From NCBI RefSeq assembly GCF_004118675.1, contig NZ_SDHZ01000002.1:1116001-1180000 (forward strand): a stretch of 64,000 nucleotides of DNA. The letters are read 5' to 3'. This document shows positions 35,917-43,954 of the stretch, in pieces. Position 1 is the first letter of the stretch. Each line of letters opens with the position of its first letter. The position numbers and the translations under genes were made by a program. The notes under the pieces are model-generated. The model saw only the letters and a list, made by a program, of their open reading frames with translations. It was not told where the DNA came from and ran no database searches. This DNA comes from Filimonas effusa. Lineage in GTDB: Bacteria; Bacteroidota; Bacteroidia; Chitinophagales; Chitinophagaceae.

Positions 35917-37176
35917 ATGAGTACCAAGCTTAGCCAATTGGCAGAAACATTGATCGGTTCTGAAATAGTAAGACTCGGCAATGAAATAAACGAACGTATC
36001 CGCCAGGGTGAGAAGATCTACAACTATACCATCGGCGATTTTGACCCCTCTATTTTTCCTATTCCGGCCGAACTGGAACAGCTTATTACAAGCGGTTACC
36101 AGCAGCGCCATACGAATTACCCGCCGGCCGACGGCGTACCTGAACTGAGGGCTGCCGTATCAAAATTTCTGAAAGAATGGGAAGGACTGGATTACAATAC
36201 CAATGAAATTTTGATCGCAGCAGGCGGCCGTCCTTTAATTTACACCATCTTCAGAACACTGGTAAACGCCGGCGATAAAGTGATTTACGCTGTTCCTTCC
36301 TGGAACAACAATCACTATACGCATCTTACCAATGCCGAACATTGTGTCATTGAAACCACCCCGGAACATAATTTCATGCCTACGGCGGCAGCTATCGCCC
36401 CTCATATTAAAGGAGCGGCCTTATTATGCCTGTGTACGCCGCAGAATCCAACAGGAACAACCCTGCCGGAAGAAGAGCTGCGTAAGATCTGTGAACTCGT
36501 GATCGCCGAAAACAACAGCCGTGCAGCGGATGAGAAGAAATTATATGTTTTATACGACCAGATGTACTGGACGCTCACTTATGGCAGCATCAAACACTGC
36601 GATCCCATTACGGTAAATCCTGCGATGAAAGAATATACCGTTTTTGTAGATGGTATTTCCAAAGCTTTCGCAGCAACAGGTGTACGTGTAGGCTGGTCTA
36701 TGGGACCCGCACCGGTTATAGCGCGAATGAAAGCCCTGCTGAGCCATCTTGGCGCCTGGAGCCCTACTGCTGAACAAAAAGCCACTGCCGCCTATCTTTT
36801 GCAGAAAACGGCTATCGAACAATACCTGCAACATTATAAGGCAGAACTGGAAGAACGGTTAACCGCCATTTACAAAGGATTTGCTGCACTTAAGGCAAAA
36901 GGTTATGCTGTAGACGCCATCGCACCGCAGGCAGCTATTTATCTCACCATCCAGCTTAATCTTGCCGGAAGATCGAATAATGGCCGGTTATTGGAAGATC
37001 AGGCGGCCGTTACAAGCTATATCCTGGATAAAGCAAAGCTGGCTGTAGTTCCCTTTTATGCATTCGGCGCCAGCAAACAGTCGCCATGGTATCGTTTAAG
37101 CGTAGGAACCTGTAAGAAAGAAGATATCCCGGCTATGTTAGCGGGGCTGGAAGCAGCGCTGGAAGAATTGAAATAA
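35917..37176 (+). CDS. Class I/II PLP-dependent aminotransferase
   Basis: A 419-residue aminotransferase of the aspartate/aromatic type. The pattern is NYTIGDFDPSIFPIP near the N-terminus, HTNYPPADGVPELRAAV, LCTPQNPTGTTLP, a DQMYWTL region, and the PLP lysine in VDGISKAFAATGVRVGW. A C-terminal WYRLSVGTCK completes the domain. The specific substrate is not assigned. The gene stands alone, with a terminator 35 bp downstream and an operator cluster upstream. Confidence 0.93.
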   Translation: MSTKLSQLAETLIGSEIVRLGNEINERIRQGEKIYNYTIGDFDPSIFPIPAELEQLITSGYQQRHTNYPPADGVPELRAAVSKFLKEWEGLDYNTNEILIAAGGRPLIYTIFRTLVNAGDKVIYAVPSWNNNHYTHLTNAEHCVIETTPEHNFMPTAAAIAPHIKGAALLCLCTPQNPTGTTLPEEELRKICELVIAENNSRAADEKKLYVLYDQMYWTLTYGSIKHCDPITVNPAMKEYTVFVDGISKAFAATGVRVGWSMGPAPVIARMKALLSHLGAWSPTAEQKATAAYLLQKTAIEQYLQHYKAELEERLTAIYKGFAALKAKGYAVDAIAPQAAIYLTIQLNLAGRSNNGRLLEDQAAVTSYILDKAKLAVVPFYAFGASKQSPWYRLSVGTCKKEDIPAMLAGLEAALEELK

Positions 37177-37210
37177 TACAGCAATACTGCCCGGCAGGAG
37201 AGCACATTAT

Positions 37211-37253
37211 AATAGCCATAAAGCGGGTGACCGTTTTATGGCTATTTGTTTTT
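37211..37253 (+). terminator. Terminator after the aminotransferase gene
   Basis: A 12-bp stem (37211-37222 with 37235-37246) around an inner CGG-GTGA-CCG hairpin, then TTTGTTTTT on the plus strand. It lies 34 bp after the stop codon at 37176. Confidence 0.85.
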
Positions 37254-37503
37254 AATTCTTATTGCAGATAAACACGAATGGTTTGGCCAATGATCGTTTT
37301 ACGATCTGGCGTTTTACCTGATCAGGTGTGCTAAAGATCTTGTGTTTGGGAAAATGAATGATCTCATTCGCAATGCTGAATGCATCGATACTTTCTACAT
37401 GTACCAGAAGTTCGTTCAGCATTTCAATTTCAGTTTCCTGTGCACCCGGATCATGGGTATTACTTTTTGTCAGCACCAGCAAGTCCCTGTTTGGGGTATT
37501 CAT
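37252..37503 (-). CDS. Small protein of unknown function
   Basis: An 83-residue soluble protein with the Met at 37503. A GTG two codons earlier (37509) is also possible. Composition is normal, with ordered-looking segments (MLNELLVHVESIDAFSIANEI, VKRQIVKRSLAKPFVFICNKN). No family is recognised. It starts in a 200-bp gap before the glycosyltransferase gene, on the opposite strand, and has no clear promoter. Its coding status is moderately supported. Confidence 0.5.
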   Translation of the reverse strand: MNTPNRDLLVLTKSNTHDPGAQETEIEMLNELLVHVESIDAFSIANEIIHFPKHKIFSTPDQVKRQIVKRSLAKPFVFICNKN

Positions 37504-37710
37504 ACACACGTTGTTTTCAAAATATCGGATTAATAACTATTCAATTTTCGCTAGCCTACAATGCCCCTTCTGGGAGGACAGCCGCAGCCATGTTTTTTGG
37601 ACGCACCGCATGATGCCATCAGTACGCTCAATAATAACAATAAAAAAATACTTTGGTTTATCTTACGCCTCATAATATGTATTTCTAAATTAAGTCTTTT
37701 CTCTGCTTTG

Positions 37711-38823
37711 ATGAAAAAAAATAACAAGGGGACGGCGCTGGTTGCCCCTCTCGATTGGGGGCTGGGTCATACCACACGCTGTATACCTGTGATTAAACTA
37801 TTGCAACAGAATGGTTATAAGGTAATTGTAGCTGGAGAAAAGCGACAGGTGCAATTGCTGCAGCAGGAATTTCCCGATCTTTTTGCGCTTGATTTACCAG
37901 GATACCGGATCCGTTACACGCAATATAAACGATTACTTCCACTTAAAATTTTATGGCAACTGCCTAAAATTCTACGGGCCATAAACCAGGAACATAAGTG
38001 GCTGAAAAAGACAATAGTTGCACATAACATACAGCTGGTAGTTTCCGATAACCGCTTTGGCTTATGGAGTTCCGGCTGCACCTGTGTGTTTATGACGCAC
38101 CAGTTGGCTATTCAAATGCCTTTCAACTGGTTAGGCCGTATCACCCAACGTCTTAACTACCAGTTTATCAATCGCTACGCTGCTTGCTGGGTGCCCGATA
38201 TGGCTTCAGCAGGCGTGAACCTGGCGGGAGCGCTCTCGCATCCCTCTCTCCTGCCGCGTATACCGGTTCGTTATATCGGCCCGTTGAGCCGCATACAACC
38301 TGTTAATGCAAACAATAATGAACCTTATAAATACAAATGGCTATTTGTGTTATCCGGCCCCGAACCCCAACGCAGCCTGCTCGAACAAAAACTACTTGCC
38401 GCAGCAGCCATACTACAGGAGCCGGCATTACTCTTAAGAGCTTTGCCCGGAGATACGGCTTTACCCAACGCCCCATCGAATTGCACCGTAGAGAATCACC
38501 TGCCCGGTAATGCCATGGCACAGGCGTTTGCCGACAGCGAATTCGTGGTAAGCCGCTCTGGCTATACTACCGTGATGGAATTATTGACTTTGAAAAAAAA
38601 ATCGGTGCTGATTCCCACACCAGGACAAACCGAGCAGGAATACCTTGCCGGACATCTGCTTCGCCAGCAGTGGTGCTATAGCTGTGACCAGGATGACGAT
38701 ATTACCTTACATCTTAAAAAAGTAAACCGCTTTGCCTACATCGAACCGGAAGACTTTAAGAGTAATCTGCAGGAAGCGCTTGATCAACTGAACATGCCGG
38801 AACTTAACACGCACGGGCAGTAA
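37711..38823 (+). CDS. MurG-like glycosyltransferase family protein
   Basis: A 370-residue protein; the Met at 37711 is used because the frame before it (50 codons) lacks protein character. The N-terminal GTALVAPLDWGLGHTTRCIPVIKLLQQNG is the glycine-rich loop of GT-B fold enzymes such as MurG. The C-terminal SEFVVSRSGYTTVMELLTLKKKSVLIPTPG is the nucleotide-sugar-binding region with GQTEQE. It probably transfers a sugar to a cell-surface or lipid acceptor. It is not beside other cell-wall genes. Confidence 0.87.
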   Translation: MKKNNKGTALVAPLDWGLGHTTRCIPVIKLLQQNGYKVIVAGEKRQVQLLQQEFPDLFALDLPGYRIRYTQYKRLLPLKILWQLPKILRAINQEHKWLKKTIVAHNIQLVVSDNRFGLWSSGCTCVFMTHQLAIQMPFNWLGRITQRLNYQFINRYAACWVPDMASAGVNLAGALSHPSLLPRIPVRYIGPLSRIQPVNANNNEPYKYKWLFVLSGPEPQRSLLEQKLLAAAAILQEPALLLRALPGDTALPNAPSNCTVENHLPGNAMAQAFADSEFVVSRSGYTTVMELLTLKKKSVLIPTPGQTEQEYLAGHLLRQQWCYSCDQDDDITLHLKKVNRFAYIEPEDFKSNLQEALDQLNMPELNTHGQ

Positions 38824-38934
38824 TAATAACGGCAGCATACATGTTCCCCGCCATAAGGCTACAAGTTTGAAATTCGGAAGACACAGCGGATTTCCCGTTT
38901 TTGCTTTAACATTCAGACAAAGCAATAAAAACTG

Positions 38935-39429
38935 CTACAGCACATTCTTGGGATAATCGAAAAAGAGAAAAGACTTAGCAGCTGTTTTAAAATCCTGCCA
39001 GCGTTCTGTTGCTACTTCTACCGCAAAAACAGCACAGGTGGGCATATTATCCAGGCGCACCTGGGTTAACCCGTTCACAAATTCGGTGATACCAGGATTG
39101 TGTGCACACATGATCACCGTTTGCAATTGATCGTCAAGTTGGACAATAAGCTCATCGAAAGTTTGAGGGGGGGCATGGTACAAACGAGGTTCACGCACTA
39201 TTGCAGCCGATTTTAGACCATAAGCTTCCGCAAAATAACCAGCTGTTGTCATGGTGCGTTTGGCTGCACTCGACACAATGGCATCTACCTGCGGCAGGCG
39301 TTCTTTTAAACGCATTGCCATCACCGGCGCATCACGAACTCCTCTGTCGTTCAACGGACGGTCAAAGTCGGTTTCAACACCTGAACTCCAGCTGCTTTTA
39401 GCATGACGGATGAGGATCAGCTTTTTCAT
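38935..39429 (-). CDS. SixA-like histidine phosphatase
   Basis: A 164-residue protein of the RHG phosphatase superfamily. The catalytic region is LILIRHAKSSW (Arg8, His9), with RPLNDRGVRDAP and a second His region (MCAHNPGITEFVNGL). SixA dephosphorylates phosphohistidine on two-component phosphotransfer proteins in E. coli; here that is inferred. It lies 46 bp after the PurF-like gene on the same strand. Confidence 0.9.
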   Translation of the reverse strand: MKKLILIRHAKSSWSSGVETDFDRPLNDRGVRDAPVMAMRLKERLPQVDAIVSSAAKRTMTTAGYFAEAYGLKSAAIVREPRLYHAPPQTFDELIVQLDDQLQTVIMCAHNPGITEFVNGLTQVRLDNMPTCAVFAVEVATERWQDFKTAAKSFLFFDYPKNVL

Positions 39430-39474
39430 AATATCGGCTATTTTACCTGGCTATTCCAGCAAGGATTATTCCCA

Positions 39475-41322
39475 TTAATAGCCCCTCACGTTCTTACCAT
39501 CCATATAGTTGATGAACGCTTTGTTCACTACACGGTTACCACCAGGTGTGGGATAGTTACCGGTAAAGTACCAGTCGCCCAGGTTGGTGGGACAACTATC
39601 ATGCAAATCTTCAATGGTCTGGTAAATCACCTGAACGGGAATAGACACGTCGGAAGGAGTAATCAGTTCTGCTATTTTTACCGAGATCTCTTCAGGTGTA
39701 AAAGGCTGGAAGACCTTCCTCACCACGTTTTCGGTATGCAGTTGGTTGGTACGCTGTAATTCCTTGCAGCGGTCGTAAATATCGGTCAGGGATTGTTCCA
39801 TGCCTCTCTCCTTCAGCAGTTCAATAGCAGCACGGAAGGCGATGAAATCACCCAGTTTGCTCATGTCGATACCATAGCAATCGGGATAACGGATCTGGGG
39901 AGCGGAGGAAACAACAATGATCTTTTTGGGATTCAGTCGTGCCAGCATACGTACAATACTTTGCTTGAGCGTAGTACCCCGTACAATGGAATCGTCGATC
40001 ACAACCAGGGTATCTACGCCTTTTTTAACGGTACCATAGGTGATATCGTACACGTGCTGTACCATTTCGTTACGGCTCGCGTCTTCAGTAATGAAGGTGC
40101 GCAGTTTCACGTCCTTGATGGCAATTTTCTCCTGGCGGATCTTACGGTTGATCATTTCGCTCAGCTTCTCCTCGTCAAAGTCTTTACCCCAGCTCATGAT
40201 ACGCTGGATCTTGATTTGGTTGAGGTAGTCTTCCATACCTTTTACCAGGCCGTAGAAAGCCACTTCGGCGGTATTGGGAATATAAGAGAAGATGGTATTC
40301 TTAAGATCGTAGTTAATGTCTTCCAGCACCCTTTTGCTCAGGTGATGGCCAAGGGCAATACGTTCGCGGTAGATCTTTTCGTCGCTTCCGCGGCTGAAAT
40401 AGATCCTCTCGAAGCTACAGGCCCTTCTTTCCCTGGGGGCGATGATCTCTTCGATAGCGTAATCACCTTTTTCGTTTACGATGATGGCAGTACCGGGCAT
40501 AAGCTCGTGTACTTCGTTCTCGCCTACATTAAAAGTGGTTCTGATAGAAGCCCTTTCACTGGCGGCAACGATCACTTCATCGTCGATATAGTAATAGGCG
40601 GGGCGGATACCATGGGCATCACGCATCACAAAGCTATGTCCGTTACCCAGCAGGCCTCCGATGGTAAATCCACCGTCGAAAAGCGGGGTTGCTTTCCTGA
40701 GCACTTCGGTAACATTTGCCGCGTTAGGACTAACGGTATCGGCCTGGGTGAGGAAGTGATGGACCACTTCCATCATGGCTGCCAGATCGCTTTGCTTCTG
40801 GAAAACCCCTGGATCTATATTAATGAGGTCGAATAATTCTTCTGTATTTACCAGGTTAAAGTTACCGGCAAGGGCCAGGTTTTTACCCGGAACGAGGTTA
40901 CGTTTGATGAAGGGATGGCAGAACTCTACATTGTTTTTGCCCTGGGTGCCGTAGCGCAGGTGCCCTAACAGCAACTCGCCCAGCATGGGCAGGTGACCTT
41001 TCATAAGTTCAGGATGTTCTTTGATATCGGGCTGATATTTTTCAAACTCCTGGAGTTCCTGGCCTATTTTGAAAAAGAGATCGGCAATAGGCTGCGGAGC
41101 ATTACTACGCATCCGCTGCAGGAAGGGTGAGCCTGTTGCCACATCAAGTTTAACAGCAGCGATACCGGCGCCATCCTGGCCGCGGTTGTGCTGTTTTTCC
41201 ATGAGGAGATATAGTTTGTTAAGACCGTACATGACGGTTCCGTACTTCTGAAGATAATAGGAGAACGGTTTCCGGAGGCGAATGTAGGCCAGGCCACATT
41301 CATGTTTGATTTCTTCGCTCAT
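39475..41322 (-). CDS. PurF-like amidophosphoribosyltransferase (long Bacteroidota type)
   Basis: A 615-residue class II glutamine amidotransferase. After eight N-terminal residues comes HECGLAY; Cys9 is the likely catalytic N-terminal nucleophile after propeptide removal, as in Bacillus PurF. The glutaminase part has MEKQHNRGQDGAGIAAV and LLLGHLRYGTQGK. The phosphoribosyltransferase part has DTLVVIDDSIVRGTTLKQSI (PRPP loop) and RYPDCYGIDMS. It is about 100 residues longer than classical PurF and has fewer candidate cluster cysteines near the C-terminus. A -7 element precedes it. It may duplicate or replace a classical PurF. Confidence 0.82.
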   Translation of the reverse strand: MSEEIKHECGLAYIRLRKPFSYYLQKYGTVMYGLNKLYLLMEKQHNRGQDGAGIAAVKLDVATGSPFLQRMRSNAPQPIADLFFKIGQELQEFEKYQPDIKEHPELMKGHLPMLGELLLGHLRYGTQGKNNVEFCHPFIKRNLVPGKNLALAGNFNLVNTEELFDLINIDPGVFQKQSDLAAMMEVVHHFLTQADTVSPNAANVTEVLRKATPLFDGGFTIGGLLGNGHSFVMRDAHGIRPAYYYIDDEVIVAASERASIRTTFNVGENEVHELMPGTAIIVNEKGDYAIEEIIAPRERRACSFERIYFSRGSDEKIYRERIALGHHLSKRVLEDINYDLKNTIFSYIPNTAEVAFYGLVKGMEDYLNQIKIQRIMSWGKDFDEEKLSEMINRKIRQEKIAIKDVKLRTFITEDASRNEMVQHVYDITYGTVKKGVDTLVVIDDSIVRGTTLKQSIVRMLARLNPKKIIVVSSAPQIRYPDCYGIDMSKLGDFIAFRAAIELLKERGMEQSLTDIYDRCKELQRTNQLHTENVVRKVFQPFTPEEISVKIAELITPSDVSIPVQVIYQTIEDLHDSCPTNLGDWYFTGNYPTPGGNRVVNKAFINYMDGKNVRGY

Positions 41323-41341
41323 GGTTATTAAAAAGAAGCCG

Positions 41342-41349
41342 CAAAGTTA
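41342..41349 (-). promoter_or_regulatory. -7 element of the purF-like gene
   Basis: The minus strand reads TAACTTTG (TAnnTTTG), 20 bp before the ATG at 41322. A TTTC about 17 bp further upstream may serve as a weak -33. Confidence 0.45.
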
Positions 41350-41379
41350 CGATTGTTCCGCTTTCAGAAAAGAGTTTTA

Positions 41380-41940
41380 TTACAAAGCCTTCGTCGCCGG
41401 CGTTAAACTTTCGGCCAGCCAGAGGAATTCAGATACAAAAACATCTATATTTTTCTGAAAAGAGGGGTCAATAAGATTACCTGCCTCATCAAATTTTTTA
41501 TCGATATGGGGAGTAATAAGCATATATGGCGATCCAATGCCAAATAAACCATTGATAAGCAACTGCATTTGCTGACTGGCCCTGATTCCGCCCAAGGCGC
41601 CGGGAGAAGCAGTGACTATTCCAAATGCTTTATGTTCCTGTTTGGGAAAATGATCGAAAAGGATCTTTATTGCCGGGGTATAACTGCCGTTGTATTCGGG
41701 ACTGACCATTATAAAGGCATCGGCATTAAACATGCGGGAGGCCAATGGTTGTAAAGTTTCAGGGGTACTGCTTACGCTGGTAAAAACTTCTTCCTGCAAC
41801 AGGGGCAGTGCCCAGTCTCTCACGTCCAGGAGCTGCACCTGGTGATTAGAGGTAGCGGAGAGATGTTGTTGGAGATAACGGGCCACCCGGCGGGTTTTGC
41901 TCTGCACCCTGGGGCTGCCTGCTACGATTTCTATATTCAT
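41380..41940 (-). CDS. NADPH-dependent FMN reductase
   Basis: A 186-residue flavodoxin-like reductase. The phosphate-binding motif is IVAGSPRVQSKTRRVARYL, and MVSPEYNGSYTPAIKILFDHFP is the conserved flavin-side motif; ASPGALGGIRASQQMQ completes the core. Such proteins reduce FMN or quinones with NADPH. It lies after the two YceI genes and their MarR regulator on the same strand, but a long-loop terminator separates it from them. Confidence 0.92.
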   Translation of the reverse strand: MNIEIVAGSPRVQSKTRRVARYLQQHLSATSNHQVQLLDVRDWALPLLQEEVFTSVSSTPETLQPLASRMFNADAFIMVSPEYNGSYTPAIKILFDHFPKQEHKAFGIVTASPGALGGIRASQQMQLLINGLFGIGSPYMLITPHIDKKFDEAGNLIDPSFQKNIDVFVSEFLWLAESLTPATKAL

Positions 41941-41944
41941 AGCT

Positions 41945-42040
41945 CAAAAATAAAAAGGAAATGCCTTTTCTTCCCACCCTGCGTCTCCACCATTCCTACT
42001 CAAACACACACAAAACCATTATCACGGGAAGAAAAGGCAT
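41945..42040 (-). terminator. Long-loop terminator after the YceI lipoprotein gene
   Basis: A 15-bp stem ATGCCTTTTCTTCCC (41961-41975) pairs with GGGAAGAAAAGGCAT (42026-42040) around a 50-nt C/A-rich loop. On the minus strand it is followed by TTTCCTTTTTATTTTTG. It lies 7 bp after the YceI stop. The very large loop is unusual for an intrinsic terminator. Confidence 0.55.
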
Positions 42041-42047
42041 GATTTCC

Positions 42048-42716
42048 TTATTTCTTAGCCTGGAGGTTCAGCTTCAGGTTCACTTCTTTCTGGATCATCC
42101 AATCCTGTGGATTGTTAGGTCCTTTATAGTTCATACCCCAGATGGTACGGTCGATGTTGAAATTAGCTTCAGCGCTTACAGCATCTGCAGTAGCAGTTAC
42201 TTTGGCAGGGAAGGTTACATTTTTAGTGCTGTCTTTCAGGGTAAGGTTACCGCTGATCAGGTGCGTAGCACCAGCCAGCAGGCTTTTTTGCCTGGTACTG
42301 TCGTAAGGCTCCACCTTAGTGATCTCGAACTTCGCAGTAGGATATTTCGCTACGTCGAAGAAATCAGCGCTTTTCAGGTGACCTTCCAGCATCGCACGCT
42401 TAGCGGTATCGGTGAGATCGATATCACGGATAGAAGCAGTGCTGATCTCGAAAGAACCAGCGGTAAGGTTACCGTTGTCTACTGATAAAGTACCAGAAGT
42501 AACGGATAAAGTACCGGTATGAGGATCTACACCACCTTTGTGGGCAGTATGCCATTCAAGGCGGGTAGCAGCTGTGTCGATTTTTAAAGCAGCGCCTGTA
42601 GTAGCAGCAGCTTCTTGTTTTTCACCGGTTGCAGCTGCGTCGGAGTTAGTTCCGCCGCCGCAGGAAGTAAGTACGATAGCGCCAACTATGGCAGCAGAAA
42701 GTGCTTGTTTCAGCAT
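42048..42716 (-). CDS. YceI-family lipoprotein
   Basis: A 222-residue protein; the Met at 42716 begins a lipoprotein signal with lipobox LTSC (Cys19). The ORF extends to a TTG at 42722. After a Thr/Ala-rich linker (about residues 20-50), the YceI lipocalin-like domain begins (DTAATRLEWHTAHKGG, then GTLSVTSGTLSVDNGNL, SADFFDVAKYPTAKFEI, WMIQKEVNLKLNL). YceI proteins bind isoprenoid or quinone-like lipids. It follows the first YceI gene by 33 bp, making a paralogue pair, one cytosolic and one anchored to the envelope. Confidence 0.9.
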   Translation of the reverse strand: MLKQALSAAIVGAIVLTSCGGGTNSDAAATGEKQEAAATTGAALKIDTAATRLEWHTAHKGGVDPHTGTLSVTSGTLSVDNGNLTAGSFEISTASIRDIDLTDTAKRAMLEGHLKSADFFDVAKYPTAKFEITKVEPYDSTRQKSLLAGATHLISGNLTLKDSTKNVTFPAKVTATADAVSAEANFNIDRTIWGMNYKGPNNPQDWMIQKEVNLKLNLQAKK

Positions 42717-42749
42717 TGTCAAAGTTTTGAGTGGTTATGTAATTAAAGA

Positions 42750-43277
42750 TTAAGCTTGTTTGATCATTTGAATGTTCAGCAACAGTTTCACTTCGTCGCT
42801 CACTACCAGTCCACCCGCTTCAGTTACAGCGCTCCAGCTTAAACCAAAGTCTTTCCTGTTGATCTTACCGGTTGCCTCAAAACCTGCTTTGGTTTGGCCG
42901 TAAGGGTCAACTACCGTACCAGTATACGTAACGTCGAGGGTAATGGATTTTGTATTGCCGCGAACTGTGAAATCACCGGTTAATTTATACTCGTCATCGC
43001 TGATCTTAGAGATGCCGGTAGAAACAAAACTGATCTTGGGAAATTGATCAGCCGCAAAGAAATCTTCACCTTTCAGATGACCATCACGCTGTTCATTTTT
43101 AGTGTTGATGCTGTTTACGTCTGCTTCAAAACTTACTTTGGCATCGGAAAAGTCTTCTTTCTCTGCCTCCAGGGTAGCGTCGAACGAAGCGAAACTGCCT
43201 GTTACGTTAGTGATCATCAGGTGTTTTACCTTGAATTCGATGTCGGAGTGTGCGGGATCAATTTTAAAAGTTGCCAT
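42750..43277 (-). CDS. YceI-family protein (no signal peptide)
   Basis: A 175-residue YceI domain protein: FKIDPAHSDIEFKVKHLMI at the N-terminus, SINTKNEQRDGHLKGEDFF and GKINRKDFGLSWSAV further on. No signal peptide, so it is probably cytosolic. It is the first gene of the YceI pair. The region 43278-43352 upstream holds a TGTATATACA palindrome related to the MarR gene's own operator, suggesting repression by that MarR. Lipocalin-like ligand binding is inferred from family. Confidence 0.92.
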   Translation of the reverse strand: MATFKIDPAHSDIEFKVKHLMITNVTGSFASFDATLEAEKEDFSDAKVSFEADVNSINTKNEQRDGHLKGEDFFAADQFPKISFVSTGISKISDDEYKLTGDFTVRGNTKSITLDVTYTGTVVDPYGQTKAGFEATGKINRKDFGLSWSAVTEAGGLVVSDEVKLLLNIQMIKQA

Positions 43278-43319
43278 GATTGTATTTTTTTGAGTACGAT
43301 AATGTTTATTTAATATGAG

Positions 43320-43329
43320 TGTATATACA
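43320..43329. promoter_or_regulatory. TGTATATACA palindrome upstream of the YceI genes
   Basis: A perfect 10-bp palindrome 43 bp upstream of the first YceI ATG. It shares the TGTA/TACA half-sites with the 16-bp palindrome at 43810-43825 in front of the MarR gene. It is likely an operator of that MarR, by similarity and position. Confidence 0.45.
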
Positions 43330-43352
43330 TCTATTAGTATAAAAAAAAGGTA

Positions 43353-43802
43353 TTAGTCCCTGAACCGATCTAAAAGATCGTTCAGTTGTTCCAATTCGTC
43401 ATCATTAAGCTTGCAGCTGCTCTCATTCACATTTTCCATTACTTCATTCACCGTATCGAGCATATTGATACCTGCCAGCGTCAATGTTATTTTTGTTTCC
43501 CTTTTATCTTCGGCCGAAGTGTTGCGTTTTACGAGCTTTTTCACTTCCAGACGGTCTATGATCCTTGGTACGTTTGAGCTGCGTTCCAGCATCCTTCCGG
43601 CAATATCTCTAACACACATTTGCTCAGGATGTTTGCCTTTCAGTATTCTTAATACATTATATTGTTCGGGTGTTAGCCCGTATCCCTTTAATGCATCACT
43701 TACAGAACACCGAACCTGGTAAGCAGTGTACATGATATTTAGTACTGCTTTCACTTTCTGATTTTTAAATCCCCTGGTTTGTATGGCTGTTTCTAACTTC
43801 AC
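43353..43802 (-). CDS. MarR-family transcriptional regulator (GTG start)
   Basis: A 149-residue MarR protein. Start codon is GTG at 43800-43802; this choice is supported by alignment of its first 25 residues with the other MarR in this window (9318-9770). The DNA-binding part is YGLTPEQYNVLRILKGKHPEQMCVRDIAGRMLERSSNVPRIIDRL, then the wing and C-terminal dimer helix. The -7 element lies 4 bp before the GTG and overlaps a palindrome, suggesting autoregulation. The YceI genes are 76 bp downstream. Confidence 0.9.
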   Translation of the reverse strand: MKLETAIQTRGFKNQKVKAVLNIMYTAYQVRCSVSDALKGYGLTPEQYNVLRILKGKHPEQMCVRDIAGRMLERSSNVPRIIDRLEVKKLVKRNTSAEDKRETKITLTLAGINMLDTVNEVMENVNESSCKLNDDELEQLNDLLDRFRD

Positions 43803-43806
43803 AACA

Positions 43807-43838
43807 CAAATGTATGTACATACATCTAATTAGCCAAA
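43807..43838 (-). promoter_or_regulatory. MarR gene promoter (TTTG-N20-TACATTTG)
   Basis: On the minus strand TTTG (43835-43838) is separated by 20 bp from TACATTTG (43807-43814). This matches the Bacteroidota consensus with the same spacing as the rimP promoter. The -7 box overlaps the palindrome ATGTATGTACATACAT, as expected for a repressed promoter, and lies only 4 bp from the GTG start. Confidence 0.6.
43810..43825. promoter_or_regulatory. Perfect 16-bp palindrome at the MarR promoter
   Basis: ATGTATGTACATACAT is its own reverse complement. It overlaps the -7 box and ends 8 bp from the start codon. MarR proteins often bind such sites to repress their own gene. It shares TGTA/TACA with the site at 43320-43329. 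Confidence 0.55.
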
Positions 43839-43861
43839 ATAAAATTGTTAATACTATATAC

Positions 43862-43896
43862 AAAGAGGGTGTATCAAAATTTGATACACCCTCTTT
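43862..43896 (-). terminator. Palindromic terminator between surA and the MarR gene
   Basis: A 17-bp perfect palindrome (43862-43878 with 43880-43896), then a short T-run on both strands (TTTT on plus, TTTGTAT on minus). It follows the surA stop at 43955 by 59 bp. Weak T-run on the minus strand, so efficiency is uncertain; it may act for either direction. Confidence 0.6.
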
Positions 43897-43954
43897 TATT
43901 GAAAATCAGCTTTTTATTTATCGATTGCTGTAGCAGGTGAGCCGCAGCAGCTTT

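Noticed and set aside
39793-40836. 347-residue plus-strand open frame antisense to the purF-like gene
   Set aside because: Long antisense frames are common opposite this codon usage; no family motifs or start signals.
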